From: Methylomicrobium sp.
Lineage (GTDB): Bacteria > Pseudomonadota > Gammaproteobacteria > Methylococcales > Methylomonadaceae
Assembly (NCBI GenBank): GCA_018333785.1
Contig: JAGXSU010000058.1
Coordinates: 1-64,000, forward strand
DNA: 64,000 bases
Reading direction: 5' to 3'
The position numbers were made by a program, and so were the translations under genes. Shown piece after piece: positions 55,068 to 63,086 of this stretch; positions within the stretch are counted from its first letter, which is position 1; the number at the start of each line of letters is the position of its first letter. Under the pieces are notes generated by a model that was given only the letters and a program-made list of their open reading frames with translations, did no database searches and was not told where the DNA came from.

Positions 55068-57053
55068 CTAAACAGACTGTATTTTGAAGGTGTTGATAAA
55101 TTCTGCCAGGACAGGGTGAACTGTTTCGATTTGGTCAATGCCACAACCAGGCCGAGGCGGAGAATATCTGGCGTAATTCAGTAAATCGGAGGTCGGAAGA
55201 TAACCTACCAGGTTCACTAATTCACCTAGCCGCAAACCTTGTTTTACCAGGTAGACAATATAAGTATGTCTTATTGATTGGGCGGATATTTCCTCGGGAT
55301 GGGACAGGCCTGCATCAATAGCCGCCAGTGATATTAATGCGGACAATTCATGGTTGCTTGACGATTGCTGTTCTTCAAACACTGGGGATTTATCGAGTTT
55401 TTCTACCAGGTCTTTCGTTGCTTTACTGAGTTTAAGGGTGCGCGGAATAGAGCCCCTCAAGGCCATTGTGTTTTTGTCGTAGTCAATATCATCAGGTTTA
55501 AGGTTAGCCGTCTCATCCAGAGAAAGTCCGCAAAGCAACAGACAGATTAACCTTTGGGTTACGCTATTGGCGTTGACAAGTAACCCCCTTAAATCACTAT
55601 CGGTAAGCTCTCGATCATGCGTCATCATCAGCGCCGGATTTTGATGTTGTTGCAGCGAGGGTAGCGGTGATTGTTGATAGTCCAGATGATTCAAACGACC
55701 ATCCTGAGGAATACCGAAGCCGGATATCATGACGCTGGGTTGATGCTGTTGCGTCCGGCTTAAATAGTCAAAAAGCCAGACACTGATCAGGCCCAACAGC
55801 AAAGAGCCTGACACCGCTATCAGGGCATCGCGGTGATAATCGGGACTGATGGGTTGTAGCGGTAACCGCGCGCGTTCGACGATTTCAACTTGCGGGTATT
55901 TTTCATACTGCTGCGTCTCAATTTGTACATACCGTTCCTGAGTTTCCCGGTAAATTTTTTCCAAACCTTCCAGATCGGATTTAAGTCTTTCGTGTTCCGT
56001 GAAACGGGTACTGAAATCGGCAGCTAACTTTTTATGAGCATTGAGTTGCTCCTTAATGGCATTCACTGTTTGACGGGCCGCGGCATATTCCTGTTCGGCC
56101 TCTGAATGGACTATCTGTTTGCCAAAATGACTTTTACTTTCTATTTCATTTTCAAGCTTTTTGATTTCTTCGGGAAGTTGTTTGATGGCAGGTTGCAAGG
56201 CCATAAATCCTGGGGTATAGCGCTGTTGGAATTCGGCCAGTTTTTCTTTAAGTTGCTGCAAGCGAAGCTCAAGCGCTGCCAGATTGGCTTGGTCTTGTTT
56301 GGGTACAACGACCTTTCCTTCGGCGATCGCTTTGTTAATGGCTTCAAGTTTGGCTTTGGCTTTAACTTCTTCTTCACTCGCGTTATTTAGAGAGGTCGTC
56401 AATCCTTTCAGTCTGGCTAAGACATCGTTTTCATCGCGCCCGGTTGAGATAATGTCATGCTGATGACTGAATTGAGTCAATTCCGAACGGGTCTCTTCGA
56501 TTTTTTGTTCTAAAGCCAGTAGTTCCTCCTTAAGCTTTTGCGTGGTACCGCTTTTGTTTTTTTCAATCTCCTCTGCACGCGCATCGCTATAAACATCGAT
56601 CCATGTATTAATCAGTAAAGGCAGGAGTCCAGGTTCAGTGCTTTCTGCCAGCATCCTGACCAGATTCGTTTCCGGAATGGGCTGTACCTGCAAGATCTGA
56701 TGAACCTGGGACATGTCCATCTGTATTTCGGGGCGTGTCAGTTTAAGCCGCCTGATGGTTTCAGTCAGTAATTCCTGGCTCAACAAAACTTGCCGTTGAA
56801 TGGCGACATGCTCTACATCAGGGACCTTGCTCGCTTGATCGATAGCCGTCATTGCCGAGGTAAGTAAGGTTGCTGTGCTTTGAAAAATGGCGGGGCGGCT
56901 GTAACTGAAAATCAGGCTGATTGAGGCCGAACAAACAAAGACCATCAAAAAAATAATCAACCTGGGCGAGCGGTACCAAGGCGGTTGATTTACGGTTGGA
57001 ATGCCGGACGGGTTTTTTTCAATGATCTCTATGTGTGGGGGGTAAATGTTCAC
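55068..57053 (-). CDS. Wzz/GumC-type polysaccharide co-polymerase fused to a degenerate tyrosine-recombinase domain
   Basis: 661-aa fusion. TM1 (residues ~31-51), a periplasmic Wzz-type domain with long coiled coils (~155-390), the Pro-rich LPLQPISPDY and TM2 (~409-430) form a polysaccharide co-polymerase. The cytoplasmic C-terminus (~480-635), where Wzc has its kinase, aligns with integrase/Xer catalytic domains: LLLCGLSLDETANLKPDDID and QSIRHTYIVYLVKQGLRLGE then VNLVGYLPTSDLLNYARY. Residue Y627 sits at the nucleophile place and R595 at the second Arg. The first Arg is Ser511, HxxR has Gln592 for His, and the LGH His is Tyr618. The fusion is a single unbroken ORF. Confidence 0.85.
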   Translation of the reverse strand: MNIYPPHIEIIEKNPSGIPTVNQPPWYRSPRLIIFLMVFVCSASISLIFSYSRPAIFQSTATLLTSAMTAIDQASKVPDVEHVAIQRQVLLSQELLTETIRRLKLTRPEIQMDMSQVHQILQVQPIPETNLVRMLAESTEPGLLPLLINTWIDVYSDARAEEIEKNKSGTTQKLKEELLALEQKIEETRSELTQFSHQHDIISTGRDENDVLARLKGLTTSLNNASEEEVKAKAKLEAINKAIAEGKVVVPKQDQANLAALELRLQQLKEKLAEFQQRYTPGFMALQPAIKQLPEEIKKLENEIESKSHFGKQIVHSEAEQEYAAARQTVNAIKEQLNAHKKLAADFSTRFTEHERLKSDLEGLEKIYRETQERYVQIETQQYEKYPQVEIVERARLPLQPISPDYHRDALIAVSGSLLLGLISVWLFDYLSRTQQHQPSVMISGFGIPQDGRLNHLDYQQSPLPSLQQHQNPALMMTHDRELTDSDLRGLLVNANSVTQRLICLLLCGLSLDETANLKPDDIDYDKNTMALRGSIPRTLKLSKATKDLVEKLDKSPVFEEQQSSSNHELSALISLAAIDAGLSHPEEISAQSIRHTYIVYLVKQGLRLGELVNLVGYLPTSDLLNYARYSPPRPGCGIDQIETVHPVLAEFINTFKIQSV

Positions 57054-57109
57054 CGTTGACCTCCTCCTGTCATAAATGCGTGGTTGAGCAGATACTTTGA
57101 TTATTCAGC

Positions 57110-57196
57110 GTAGGTTGGGTAGCATGCTTTTCGCAACCCAACAATTAACGCCATGGCCTTGAATTGTTGGGTTGACTATCGCCAACCGCAACCTAC
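57110..57196. repeat. REP/BIME-like inverted repeat pair
   Basis: GTAGGTTGGGTAGCATGCTTTTCGCAACCCAAC and, 13 bp later, the inverse GTTGGGTTGACTATCGCCAACCGCAACCTAC. Both arms have the GTAGG-GGGTAG...ACCCA layout of the REPs around the RAYT gene at 39.3 kb. The rest of the 57054-57412 gap has no coding sequence. Confidence 0.75.
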
Positions 57197-57412
57197 ACAG
57201 TGCATCACCTTTGTTTTGTGGCGCTGCTGAACAGTTTCAATCCATTTATCTTTTTTAAGCCGCTTGGCTTTATAGATTAAAAAGTGTGTGTTTGATCATG
57301 CTCTTTTTTTTTGCAGCTAAGCAAGTGATTTTTCCCCTGCAGATGGCTAAAGACAGCCACTTATTTTTAAAATCGGGTCATACCCAAATCAAACACACTC
57401 ATAAGGCCGTCT

Positions 57413-59119
57413 TTATGGTTGAGTAATCTCCTCTTTTGCGCTGTTCGGCCGATACAAAAAGGGCAGTGCCATAATCAGCAGGCAAATTAGCCAAATGACC
57501 AACTGTTGATTGCCCAGAGTGAAAGACAGGGCAACCCGGATACGTTCAGCATTGCCTGGATAAGCTTGGATTAAGTCCCGTGCGACGACAAACGCATAGG
57601 TTTCGCCAATGACCAAAATAGGGGCCATGACAAGCAAGGCGTAGCCTAACCTAGTGTCATGATTTATTCGATTGATGCCCGTGCCGATCAGATTTTCGAT
57701 AGACACTGATTTAATGGAAAGCTGTTTTGACGCTAAAAAATGGGTAAAAATCAGAGCTATTAAGCTGATGACAGGGATTGCAGCCAATTCGACCGGAAAG
57801 CTGATATAGCGGCCATTAATGGCCAGGCCCAAGGTTTTGTATAAAGCAAATGCGCCAAATACAAAGAAGATACGGTACAGCCAAGTGCCTAATTTAGGAT
57901 GGATGGCGTTTTGTGTTAACTGATTAATCAGCTTGAATAAGATTAAACCGCTGAGCGCAGCATTGAATAACGCGCCGGTTAAAGTAATAAATCGTTGCCA
58001 ATGGCTATAGCTGGTGTAAAACAGCTCGTCGATCTGAACGATCAGCAATACGCCAAGCAGCTGGGTAAAAACCAAATAACCCAAGGCGATTTGCCAGTTT
58101 ACAGTGAGCAGCTGTTTACGAAAGGCAAACGCGACCATCAGCAAAAAGAGTGACGAAAAAATACAGCGTTCATACCAGTCATCATTTTCATAGACGGGCC
58201 CGGTAAGCGGGAATACTTCCTTGCGTTCAGATGAATACAAGCCCCAGTTGGCGCCGACCACGCCTTCCAGGTTGCTCTTCCACGGCTGATTGAAAGCCTC
58301 CACAATGTTGTAGTCGAAACCGTTTTCCGTTGCGACTTTAATCAGTCCCCGGATAAACATGGCTTCATTGACAATACTGGGCACTGCCGATCCGCGTTGC
58401 CGTCCTTTGCCCGGCCAGCCGGATTCGCCAATTAGAATGGGTTTTCCGGGGCTGATTTGATCGGCTTCTGCGCGAACTTGCTTGTAAATCCGGTCAATAT
58501 GTCCGGGTGCCTCTTCGACAGGAATAGGCTCGTCTTCCCAATAAGGCAGAATATGAATGGTGATAAAGTCGACTTCTTTGATCAGTTCCGGATGTTTAAG
58601 ATACATGGACCAAACATCGGCATACGAGACGGGCTGCTTGACCGCTTGTTTGACGCGGCGGATATAGTCCAGCAGTTGTTCCGGTTTCAAATCACCCCGC
58701 AACAACACTTCATTACCGACAATGACGCGCTTAATGACATCGGGATACGTGTTTGCGGCGTGGATAAGCGCCTCAATTTCCTCATTGTTGTCTTTTTTGC
58801 CATATCCCAGCCAGGCCCCCTGTATCATGTTGAGGCCGTATTTCCCGGCAAGCTTGGGCGTGACGCGCATATTTTCAGCGCTGGAATAAGTTCTGATGGT
58901 ATGCGTTTTATCAGCCAGTAAGCGTAAGTCTTCATCTATTTGCGCTTCGGTAGCAAATTTTTCTTCAAGAGGACTTTGGCCTTCCCTGAACGGGGCGAAC
59001 GATAAACTGTTCAATTTGCCCTCGGGAACGTCTTCGCCAACGTTCTGAGGCTGATTGAATAGCCAGCTGATGCCAATATTGGACAGGATGACTAAGACGG
59101 CAATGACTATAAATCTCAT
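57413..59119 (-). CDS. Membrane-bound GH17-like beta-glucanase/glucanosyltransferase
   Basis: 568-aa protein. An N-terminal anchor (FIVIAVLVILSNIGISWLF) precedes a GH17-type TIM barrel (~35-300) with acid/base Glu in VIVGNEVLLRGDL and nucleophile Glu in ILIGESGWPGKGRQRGS. Eight or so membrane helices follow (~310-565). Similar two-part proteins in pseudomonads and azotobacters act on beta-1,3-glucan; the barrel would face the periplasm. It lies on the same strand as the co-polymerase fusion and 359 bp upstream of it, so a shared exopolysaccharide role is plausible but unproven. The smaller GH17 lipoprotein at 43.3 kb is its paralog. Confidence 0.85.
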   Translation of the reverse strand: MRFIVIAVLVILSNIGISWLFNQPQNVGEDVPEGKLNSLSFAPFREGQSPLEEKFATEAQIDEDLRLLADKTHTIRTYSSAENMRVTPKLAGKYGLNMIQGAWLGYGKKDNNEEIEALIHAANTYPDVIKRVIVGNEVLLRGDLKPEQLLDYIRRVKQAVKQPVSYADVWSMYLKHPELIKEVDFITIHILPYWEDEPIPVEEAPGHIDRIYKQVRAEADQISPGKPILIGESGWPGKGRQRGSAVPSIVNEAMFIRGLIKVATENGFDYNIVEAFNQPWKSNLEGVVGANWGLYSSERKEVFPLTGPVYENDDWYERCIFSSLFLLMVAFAFRKQLLTVNWQIALGYLVFTQLLGVLLIVQIDELFYTSYSHWQRFITLTGALFNAALSGLILFKLINQLTQNAIHPKLGTWLYRIFFVFGAFALYKTLGLAINGRYISFPVELAAIPVISLIALIFTHFLASKQLSIKSVSIENLIGTGINRINHDTRLGYALLVMAPILVIGETYAFVVARDLIQAYPGNAERIRVALSFTLGNQQLVIWLICLLIMALPFLYRPNSAKEEITQP

Positions 59120-59310
59120 AAATGCGGTATATAAAAGGAACTGTGAGTTGAAAAATCAGCAACTGGGTGATTTTTAATGGAAGACAGATTTTCCGGCCAA
59201 ATGGTTTTGCCTTCAAACAAGAAACGATATTATCCCTTTTTAACGTGTTGATGTCTGCAGAAGACAAAAGCATATGATCAAGTTTTCTTATAACAGCGGG
59301 AATAAAATTA

Positions 59311-59602
59311 TTGAAGTTTCCCAATAATTTCAAAAACGGACAGCCATCATGCTTGGGCTGCAGGAATTATCGATAGAGTCTGCGTAAAAGGTAGCAAACC
59401 TATTTAATAAAGCACTATCGCGCGAGGCTGAGGCGTCATCCCGGCAGGGATTGCCGGGATCTAGGACACAAGGACGTGCTACAGCTCTCGCCATCCATGG
59501 CTTCTGGTTTCCGGCAATCCATGCCGGAACGACGGTAACTATTAATGCAAACAACGCTCTCTAACAAGCGAGGACAGTCCTAAAAAAACTGGGAAACTTC
59601 AC
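59311..59602. mobile_element. MITE-like element, family 1 copy B
   Basis: 292-bp element with the same TTGAAGTTTCCCA / GGGAAACTTCA ends as copy A, inverted relative to it. Flanking octamers are TAAAATTA (59303-59310) and TAAAATTT (59603-59610), so the target duplication differs by one base. It lacks the ~60-bp segment present in copy A. It lies between the GH17 membrane gene and the GST gene. Confidence 0.87.
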
Positions 59603-59680
59603 TAAAATTTTTTTCTCTATTTTAACGAGTCGGCAGTACACTTTGCGAACGTGAACAAATGGAAAATAGTAGCTCTTATT

Positions 59681-60328
59681 ATGAATCGTGACTTACCTGT
59701 TTTATACAGTTTTCGCCGGTGCCCCTATGCCATGCGCGCCCGTCTGTCCATTCGTCATGCCATGATCAAGGTTGAATTACGAGAGATCGAATTGCGCAGT
59801 AAGCCGACACAGATGCTTGCAGCCTCGCCCAAAGGCACCGTTCCTGTTCTGGTTTTAGCTGATGGCGCTGTCATTGATGAAAGTCTGGATATCATGCGTT
59901 GGGCTCTGCTGCAAAATGATCCGGGTAAGTGGTTGCAAGTTAATGATTTTGAAACATTGATTCATACCAATGACAGTAGCTTTAAATATAATTTGGACCG
60001 TTACAAATATGCGGACCGTTACCCTGAACATCCTGCCGGATTTTATCGCCAACAAGGCGAATTGTTTTTGGCTGAGCTGGAAAGCCGTTTGATGCGGACA
60101 CAGTATCTCTGTGGCAGCTATTTTTCAATTGCCGATGCCGCCATTGCACCGTTTATCAGGCAATTTGCTGCAGTAGATGAACGCGTATTTCAGGCATTGC
60201 CTTATCCGGCCTTAAAGCGCTGGTTGGCGGTATTTTTAAGCCTGCCTTTGTTCGATGATGTTATGTCCAAATACGCAGTCTGGGAGCCCGGTTCCTCGTT
60301 AGTGGTGTTTGGCGGCGATACGGTTTAA
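59681..60328 (+). CDS. Glutathione S-transferase family protein
   Basis: 215-aa two-domain protein. Thioredoxin-fold N-terminus with LPVLYSFRRCPYAMRARL (Cys of the CPYA motif), SPKGTVPVLVLADG (the cis-Pro that binds glutathione) and DESLDIMRWAL. The all-helical C-terminal domain has SYFSIADAAIAPF (N-capping box). Resembles uncharacterized YfcF/Grx2-like GSTs. The track start is GTG at 59651; ATG at 59681 fits the family start better. It overlaps the convergent hydrolase gene by 30 bp. Confidence 0.85.
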   Translation: MNRDLPVLYSFRRCPYAMRARLSIRHAMIKVELREIELRSKPTQMLAASPKGTVPVLVLADGAVIDESLDIMRWALLQNDPGKWLQVNDFETLIHTNDSSFKYNLDRYKYADRYPEHPAGFYRQQGELFLAELESRLMRTQYLCGSYFSIADAAIAPFIRQFAAVDERVFQALPYPALKRWLAVFLSLPLFDDVMSKYAVWEPGSSLVVFGGDTV

Positions 60329-61177
60329 AAACGCTAATACTATTAGCCGGTGCTCCGGCCGCATGAACGTTTGAATATGACCGTCACCGGTCTTCAGAAG
60401 CTGTTTAGGTTCGCCTGCCTTGTCATAGAGCTGTTGAGCGTGCTCAAACGGAATGAGGGTGTCAGCGGTGCCGTGTACGATTAATAATGGCGTAGGTGCG
60501 ATCCGGTCTATGACATCAATGGGGTCATAAGGATAAGTCATCAGCCAGCTGGCAGGATATTGAAAAGGCCAGGTTAGCCAGGTCGTTGATACGGCGTGCC
60601 GGACAATGTCTTTGTAGCGGGTAAACGAGGAATCACTGATGACGCCATCCAGCTGGTTTTTGACGGCTGGCCGGGTGCCCGCAAAAAATAAACCCAGACT
60701 CGCGCCTAAACTTTGGCCTAATAAAAAGACCGGTTTATTCCGTGATCGGGCTAAAAGCCAGTCAAATCCTGTTTCAATGTCCATAAAAATGTCCGGCAAA
60801 CCGGGCTCGCCATCAGATAAGCCAAAGCCCCGGTAATCAATCATGAACACCTGATAGCCTTGTTCGGGAAGCCATGCAACACTCTTGATATGGGTGCTGA
60901 CGTTTTCGGCATTGCCGTGCAGAAAATAAATACTGCCTTTCAACCGGCCTTCTGCGGGCAGGAACCAGCCGTGAATCTGGATGCCGTCGCAGGTTGTGAG
61001 GCTTATGTCTTTATAGGCCAGGCCCAACTGTTCAGGCGTTCGTACATGGGTTTTGTAAGGGTAGAAGAGCAAACGGCTGCATCCGCTAACCAGGCTAATT
61101 ATGACCAACAGCAATAAGATCCGGTTTGTTTTTATCCCTATAAAATATCCGGTATAGGATCGAGGAAAAGCCTTCAT
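60299..61177 (-). CDS. Alpha/beta hydrolase lipoprotein (BEM46/YfhR-like)
   Basis: 292-aa exported lipoprotein; lipobox in VSGCSRLLFYPY. Alpha/beta hydrolase landmarks: FLHGNAENVSTHI (oxyanion), nucleophile Ser in LLGQSLGASLGLF, Asp in HGTADTLIPFEHA and His in GDGHIQTF. The FYPY after the lipobox is typical of YfhR/BEM46 homologs. The substrate is unknown, probably an ester or amide in the envelope. Confidence 0.85.
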   Translation of the reverse strand: MKAFPRSYTGYFIGIKTNRILLLLVIISLVSGCSRLLFYPYKTHVRTPEQLGLAYKDISLTTCDGIQIHGWFLPAEGRLKGSIYFLHGNAENVSTHIKSVAWLPEQGYQVFMIDYRGFGLSDGEPGLPDIFMDIETGFDWLLARSRNKPVFLLGQSLGASLGLFFAGTRPAVKNQLDGVISDSSFTRYKDIVRHAVSTTWLTWPFQYPASWLMTYPYDPIDVIDRIAPTPLLIVHGTADTLIPFEHAQQLYDKAGEPKQLLKTGDGHIQTFMRPEHRLIVLAFLNRIAAKHH

Positions 61178-61254
61178 TCATGATGCTCAGTCTGATCAGG
61201 CAGAGTGCTCTTCATTCTACAGTCGTGGACCTTACTGCAAGTCCGGATTTACGC

Positions 61255-61794
61255 TTAACAAAGCACGAAAAGTAAAATCAGTCCTGGAATGATACCTAAA
61301 ATCAAGCCCACCACGATGGCGATGACCTCGCCTGATGAATAATTACAAGAGGTACTGCCGGCACTGGCATGAACTGCACTGTCATCATCCAGTCCGGCTA
61401 GCATCATTCCGGAGAATTCATCGGCGACTTGTTCCTGGGATGAGGCTACTAAAATGCGTGTGCGGGCATCGCTTAGCCGGGTTTCGGCGATAAGAAGATC
61501 ATCGCTGAAGGGCATGATAGAGCGCGCGTTTTTTAATGCATCAATGGCCTCATTGGTAGGTACGAGCGCTATTGCCTGGGCCTGAGTAAGCGATTTGGCC
61601 GAGGCAATTGTTTTTTGCAGATGGTTGAGTTCCTGATTTTGTTCTGCTCCGGTTGGGCAGGCAGACTCAATCAAACCCAAAGCATCAGACCAAGGCCGGG
61701 TATTTGCGGATACTGAATTCGATAGGGTAATGCAAGTGATCAATGTGAAAATCGAATAAATCAACACTGACATAGAGTTCGTATTTTTTGACAT
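61255..61794 (-). CDS. Exported hypothetical protein with C-terminal membrane helix
   Basis: 179-aa protein with a signal peptide (IYSIFTLITCITLSNSVSA), a helical middle region (QTIASAKSLTQAQAIALV-like) and a C-terminal hydrophobic helix (VIAIVVGLILGIIPGLILLFVLC). No family recognised. The ORF track begins at 61821; GAGGAGAAGG directly precedes the ATG at 61794, which I use. Confidence 0.6.
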   Translation of the reverse strand: MSKNTNSMSVLIYSIFTLITCITLSNSVSANTRPWSDALGLIESACPTGAEQNQELNHLQKTIASAKSLTQAQAIALVPTNEAIDALKNARSIMPFSDDLLIAETRLSDARTRILVASSQEQVADEFSGMMLAGLDDDSAVHASAGSTSCNYSSGEVIAIVVGLILGIIPGLILLFVLC

Positions 61795-61907
61795 AGTCCT
61801 TCTCCTCAAGAGTGGAAACAATAAATTATGCGATTAAATCTTACCTGATTATTAAGAGGCTTCAGTTAAACCAAAATGCTTTTTGTGTCCTTAGGGTAAG
61901 CTTGGCC

Positions 61908-62651
61908 TCATTGATGAATGTCGCGCTCTTCATCCACTGCGCGACCGTGAATAATTTTTTGTCCTGTGAACATTGCGGAAATAATATTGCCGCCTTCTTT
62001 CAACTCGGTAATGATTACCGAGGCAATGTGCAGTGCCACAACCGAAATCAGTGCATAAAAGTTGTACTGATGGATGGTGACAAAGGGTTTCCTTAATGCG
62101 CGCATGCTCTCGTAGGCTGCCGAGTCATACATTTCGGGTGAATAAGGTTTCAATGAATCCGGAGCAATCCCGGGTGCTGCAACCCACTCAGCGATCCAGT
62201 GACCGAGCGGCGGGTAGAAGAGGTCCGTACCCGCCAGAAGGAGACCGGTAACCGCTTGTATCGCCATAAGAAGAAACAATAAGCTTACCCCCAAACGCCC
62301 AAGCGGGTTATGGCCCAGGTAGTGTTCGGGGTGACCGGCCAAGAACGCGGCAATATAGCTGCGTACCGCTAGTAAATAACCCTTGCCTCCTGGAAGGATA
62401 GCCCTCCATCGGGCATGGCGGTTGCCGAAAAAGGCCCAGATGATTCGCCAGAGCAAGTTCAACGCAAAGAGGTAACCGGCTAGTACGTGGATAGTTTTAA
62501 GTGTCAATTTGCCAGCGGTGGGCAATTCCAGCGCATCGGCATTCAGAATTATAAGTCCGATAATGGCCAGGGCTGAGAAACAGAGCACATTGATCCAGTG
62601 AAACCATCGGGTCCCGGCATCCCAAACAGAATGGGTTTTCAGTACAGACAT
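61908..62651 (-). CDS. Cytochrome b561-type diheme membrane protein
   Basis: 247-aa four-helix cytochrome b of the Ni-Fe hydrogenase/b561 family. Haem-ligand histidines appear in GTRWFHWINVL, LKTIHVLAGYLF, VTIHQYNFYALI and ALHIASVIITE. It likely moves electrons between periplasmic carriers and quinone. The partner is not adjacent. GGAGAA precedes the ATG. Confidence 0.85.
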   Translation of the reverse strand: MSVLKTHSVWDAGTRWFHWINVLCFSALAIIGLIILNADALELPTAGKLTLKTIHVLAGYLFALNLLWRIIWAFFGNRHARWRAILPGGKGYLLAVRSYIAAFLAGHPEHYLGHNPLGRLGVSLLFLLMAIQAVTGLLLAGTDLFYPPLGHWIAEWVAAPGIAPDSLKPYSPEMYDSAAYESMRALRKPFVTIHQYNFYALISVVALHIASVIITELKEGGNIISAMFTGQKIIHGRAVDEERDIHQ

Positions 62652-63086
62652 AGCTATTCTCCATTGTTATCAGCACTATATTTTTTATAAGTTTAAGAAG
62701 ATGCATTCTGCTGTGTTCGCAGCGGAGTGTTTAGCAATCCGCCAGTTGATCGGTCTATTACTGAGTAATAGCGTTTTATAATGCAACTGATATCGCCCGC
62801 AGTCTGTTCGTAAACTCACATAGAGTCAGGGAATTTGCAAAGTTCAACAATAAGCTGTGAAAGCAGCACTGGTGATGCATCACGAAGCATTTTCCAGGAT
62901 CACCGCTAATAAACAAGTTCTAAATAGGTACGCAATACTTACCCGGTCCGGCAGGATTTCAGAAAGTATTATCAGTTTCTGCCTGTTTCATGTGGGTCGG
63001 ATTGGGCGTTAGTCGACTCATCATGCACACAATGTCGGGTTATGCTGTCGCTAATTTGGCCCCCATCGTTTAAGCGAGGCTGACGG
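62652..63086. other. Gene-free gap between the cytochrome and sulfotransferase genes
   Basis: About 435 bp with no ORF of note. It should contain the cytochrome promoter. No repeat, terminator or RNA gene recognised. Confidence 0.4.

Noticed and set aside
55068-57053. Reading the co-polymerase/recombinase ORF as an assembly chimera of two genes
   Set aside because: The frame is continuous, the linker (residues 432-478) is Gln-rich and looks like a normal flexible linker, and codon use is even; still, read coverage would be the final check.
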